Shown here: positions 5,573 to 6,163 of the stretch, one piece after another
Layout: the number at the start of each line of letters is the position of its first letter
Position numbering within the stretch: position 1 is the first letter of the stretch
Assembly: GCA_011620145.1 (NCBI GenBank)
Contig: WOZT01000271.1
Coordinates: 1 to 6,163 of the forward strand
DNA from: Gammaproteobacteria bacterium
GTDB taxonomy: Bacteria; Pseudomonadota; Gammaproteobacteria; UBA5335
Reading direction: 5' to 3'
DNA: 6,163 nucleotides
Position numbers and translations under genes: made by a program
Notes under the pieces: generated by a model
What the model was told of the DNA's origin: nothing
Databases searched by the model: none
What the model saw: the letters and a program-made list of their open reading frames with translations, nothing else

Positions 5573-6163
5573 TCAGGCCGCTCGCGCCGGTCGGTCGGAC
5601 TCGAGGAAGTTCCGCAGCAAGGCATGACCGTGCTCCGTCAGTATGGACTCGGGATGAAATTGCACGCCTTCCACTGCCAGATGGCGATGCCGCATGCCCA
5701 TGATTTCCTCCCGCCTGCCATCGGCTTCCACAGTCCAGGCCGTCACCTCCAGGCAGTCGGGCAAACTGTCGGGGGCAACCACCAGGGAATGGTAGCGGGT
5801 GGCGGTGAACGGGCTGGGCAAGCCGCGGAACACGCCCTGACCGGTGTGATAAACGGCAGAGGTCTTGCCGTGCATGAGTCGCCGGGCATGCACGATGCGC
5901 GCGCCGAAAGCCTGGCCAATGCTCTGGTGGCCCAGGCACACGCCGAGAATGGGGATTTCACCGGCGAACCGCGTAATGGACGGCACCGAAATCCCCGCTT
6001 CATTGGGGGTACACGGGCCGGGGGAAATCACGATGTGGCTCGGAGCGAGCGCTTCGATCTGATCCAGCGTGATCTGGTCGTTGCGATGCACCGCCACCTC
6101 GCAACCCAACTCGCCCAGATACTGCACCAGGTTGTAGGTGAAGGAGTCGTAGTTGTCGATCAT
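5573..6163 (-). CDS. trpG: Anthranilate synthase glutamine amidotransferase subunit (start at the window edge)
   Basis: This class I glutamine amidotransferase releases ammonia from glutamine for the TrpE subunit, making anthranilate from chorismate; the near-identical PabA role in folate synthesis is possible, and one protein may serve both. The 196 visible residues contain the oxyanion-side motif [11 protein letters not shown] (47-57), the nucleophile C76 in [15 protein letters not shown], the MHGKTS loop (97-102), RYHSLVV (123-129) and the triad H170 and E172 in [16 protein letters not shown]. An ATG lies exactly at the window edge (6163), but homologues often begin a few residues earlier (MLLMIDNYDS), so the true start may be just outside and the gene is treated as 5'-incomplete. 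It sits 11 bp before trpD on the same strand. No trpE or leader peptide is visible here. Confidence 0.95.
   Translation of the reverse strand: MIDNYDSFTYNLVQYLGELGCEVAVHRNDQITLDQIEALAPSHIVISPGPCTPNEAGISVPSITRFAGEIPILGVCLGHQSIGQAFGARIVHARRLMHGKTSAVYHTGQGVFRGLPSPFTATRYHSLVVAPDSLPDCLEVTAWTVEADGRREEIMGMRHRHLAVEGVQFHPESILTEHGHALLRNFLESDRPARAA

Noticed and set aside
4659..5627. 322-codon plus-strand open frame opposite trpD
   Set aside because: Composition is that of a GC-rich antisense shadow (rich in H, R, G, Q); trpD on the other strand has full family motifs.
5562..5939. 126-residue N-terminal extension of trpD in an open frame (total 467 residues)
   Set aside because: It overlaps trpG in another frame, has no TrpD similarity, and [11 protein letters not shown] at 5561 is the family-type start.
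1..6163. Novel defence, mobile or secretion system
   Set aside because: All ten protein genes match housekeeping families; no direct-repeat arrays, integrase, transposase or unfamiliar conserved ORF was seen.

Overview
This window looks like chromosome from a GC-rich gammaproteobacterium. The evidence is the combination of a Coq7-type ubiquinone hydroxylase, an SpeD very close to the Escherichia coli form, a YhfA-like OsmC protein and the trpG-trpD-trpC order, which recalls the Pseudomonas/Xanthomonas/Chromatiales neighbourhood. The genus cannot be fixed from the sequence alone. All genes are housekeeping genes. I see no mobile element, CRISPR array, phage gene or toxin-antitoxin pair, and no clear novel multigene system. 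The points of interest are regulatory and in the gene-to-gene arrangement.

Layout from left to right: a bidirectional hairpin terminator (1-32); a tRNA-Gln with anticodon CTG (38-111, minus); rpsI and rplM (160-1017, minus), read from a good sigma70-like promoter at 1106-1134; and a small thioredoxin-fold [2Fe-2S] ferredoxin (1143-1457, minus, probable TTG start). About 140 bp further on and divergent is coq7 (1598-2242, plus), whose promoter places the transcript start almost on the ATG. Convergent with coq7 and overlapping its 3' end by 13 bp is speD (2230-3096, minus, probable TTG start behind a strong Shine-Dalgarno). The speD leader has a near-consensus promoter followed at once by a terminator-like hairpin with six U. 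Next come an OsmC/YhfA-family protein (3280-3705, minus) and the tryptophan genes trpC (3718-4539), trpD (4536-5561) and trpG (5573 to the window edge), all minus.

How the genes work together: TrpG supplies ammonia to anthranilate synthase (its TrpE partner is not in the window), TrpD adds the phosphoribosyl group to anthranilate, and TrpC closes the indole ring. trpD and trpC overlap by 4 bp (ATGA), and the OsmC gene follows trpC by 12 bp with its ribosome-binding site against the trpC stop, so trpGDC-osmC reads as one operon. SpeD makes decarboxylated SAM for spermidine synthesis; no speE is present. Coq7 performs a late hydroxylation in ubiquinone synthesis, and the divergent ferredoxin is a conceivable but unproven electron carrier for it. 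L13 and S9 are made together, and the tRNA-Gln probably rides on the same transcript.

Every stretch over 100 bp without a gene (1018-1142, 1458-1597, 3097-3279) holds promoter or leader signals, described in the features. The remaining gaps are short spacers.
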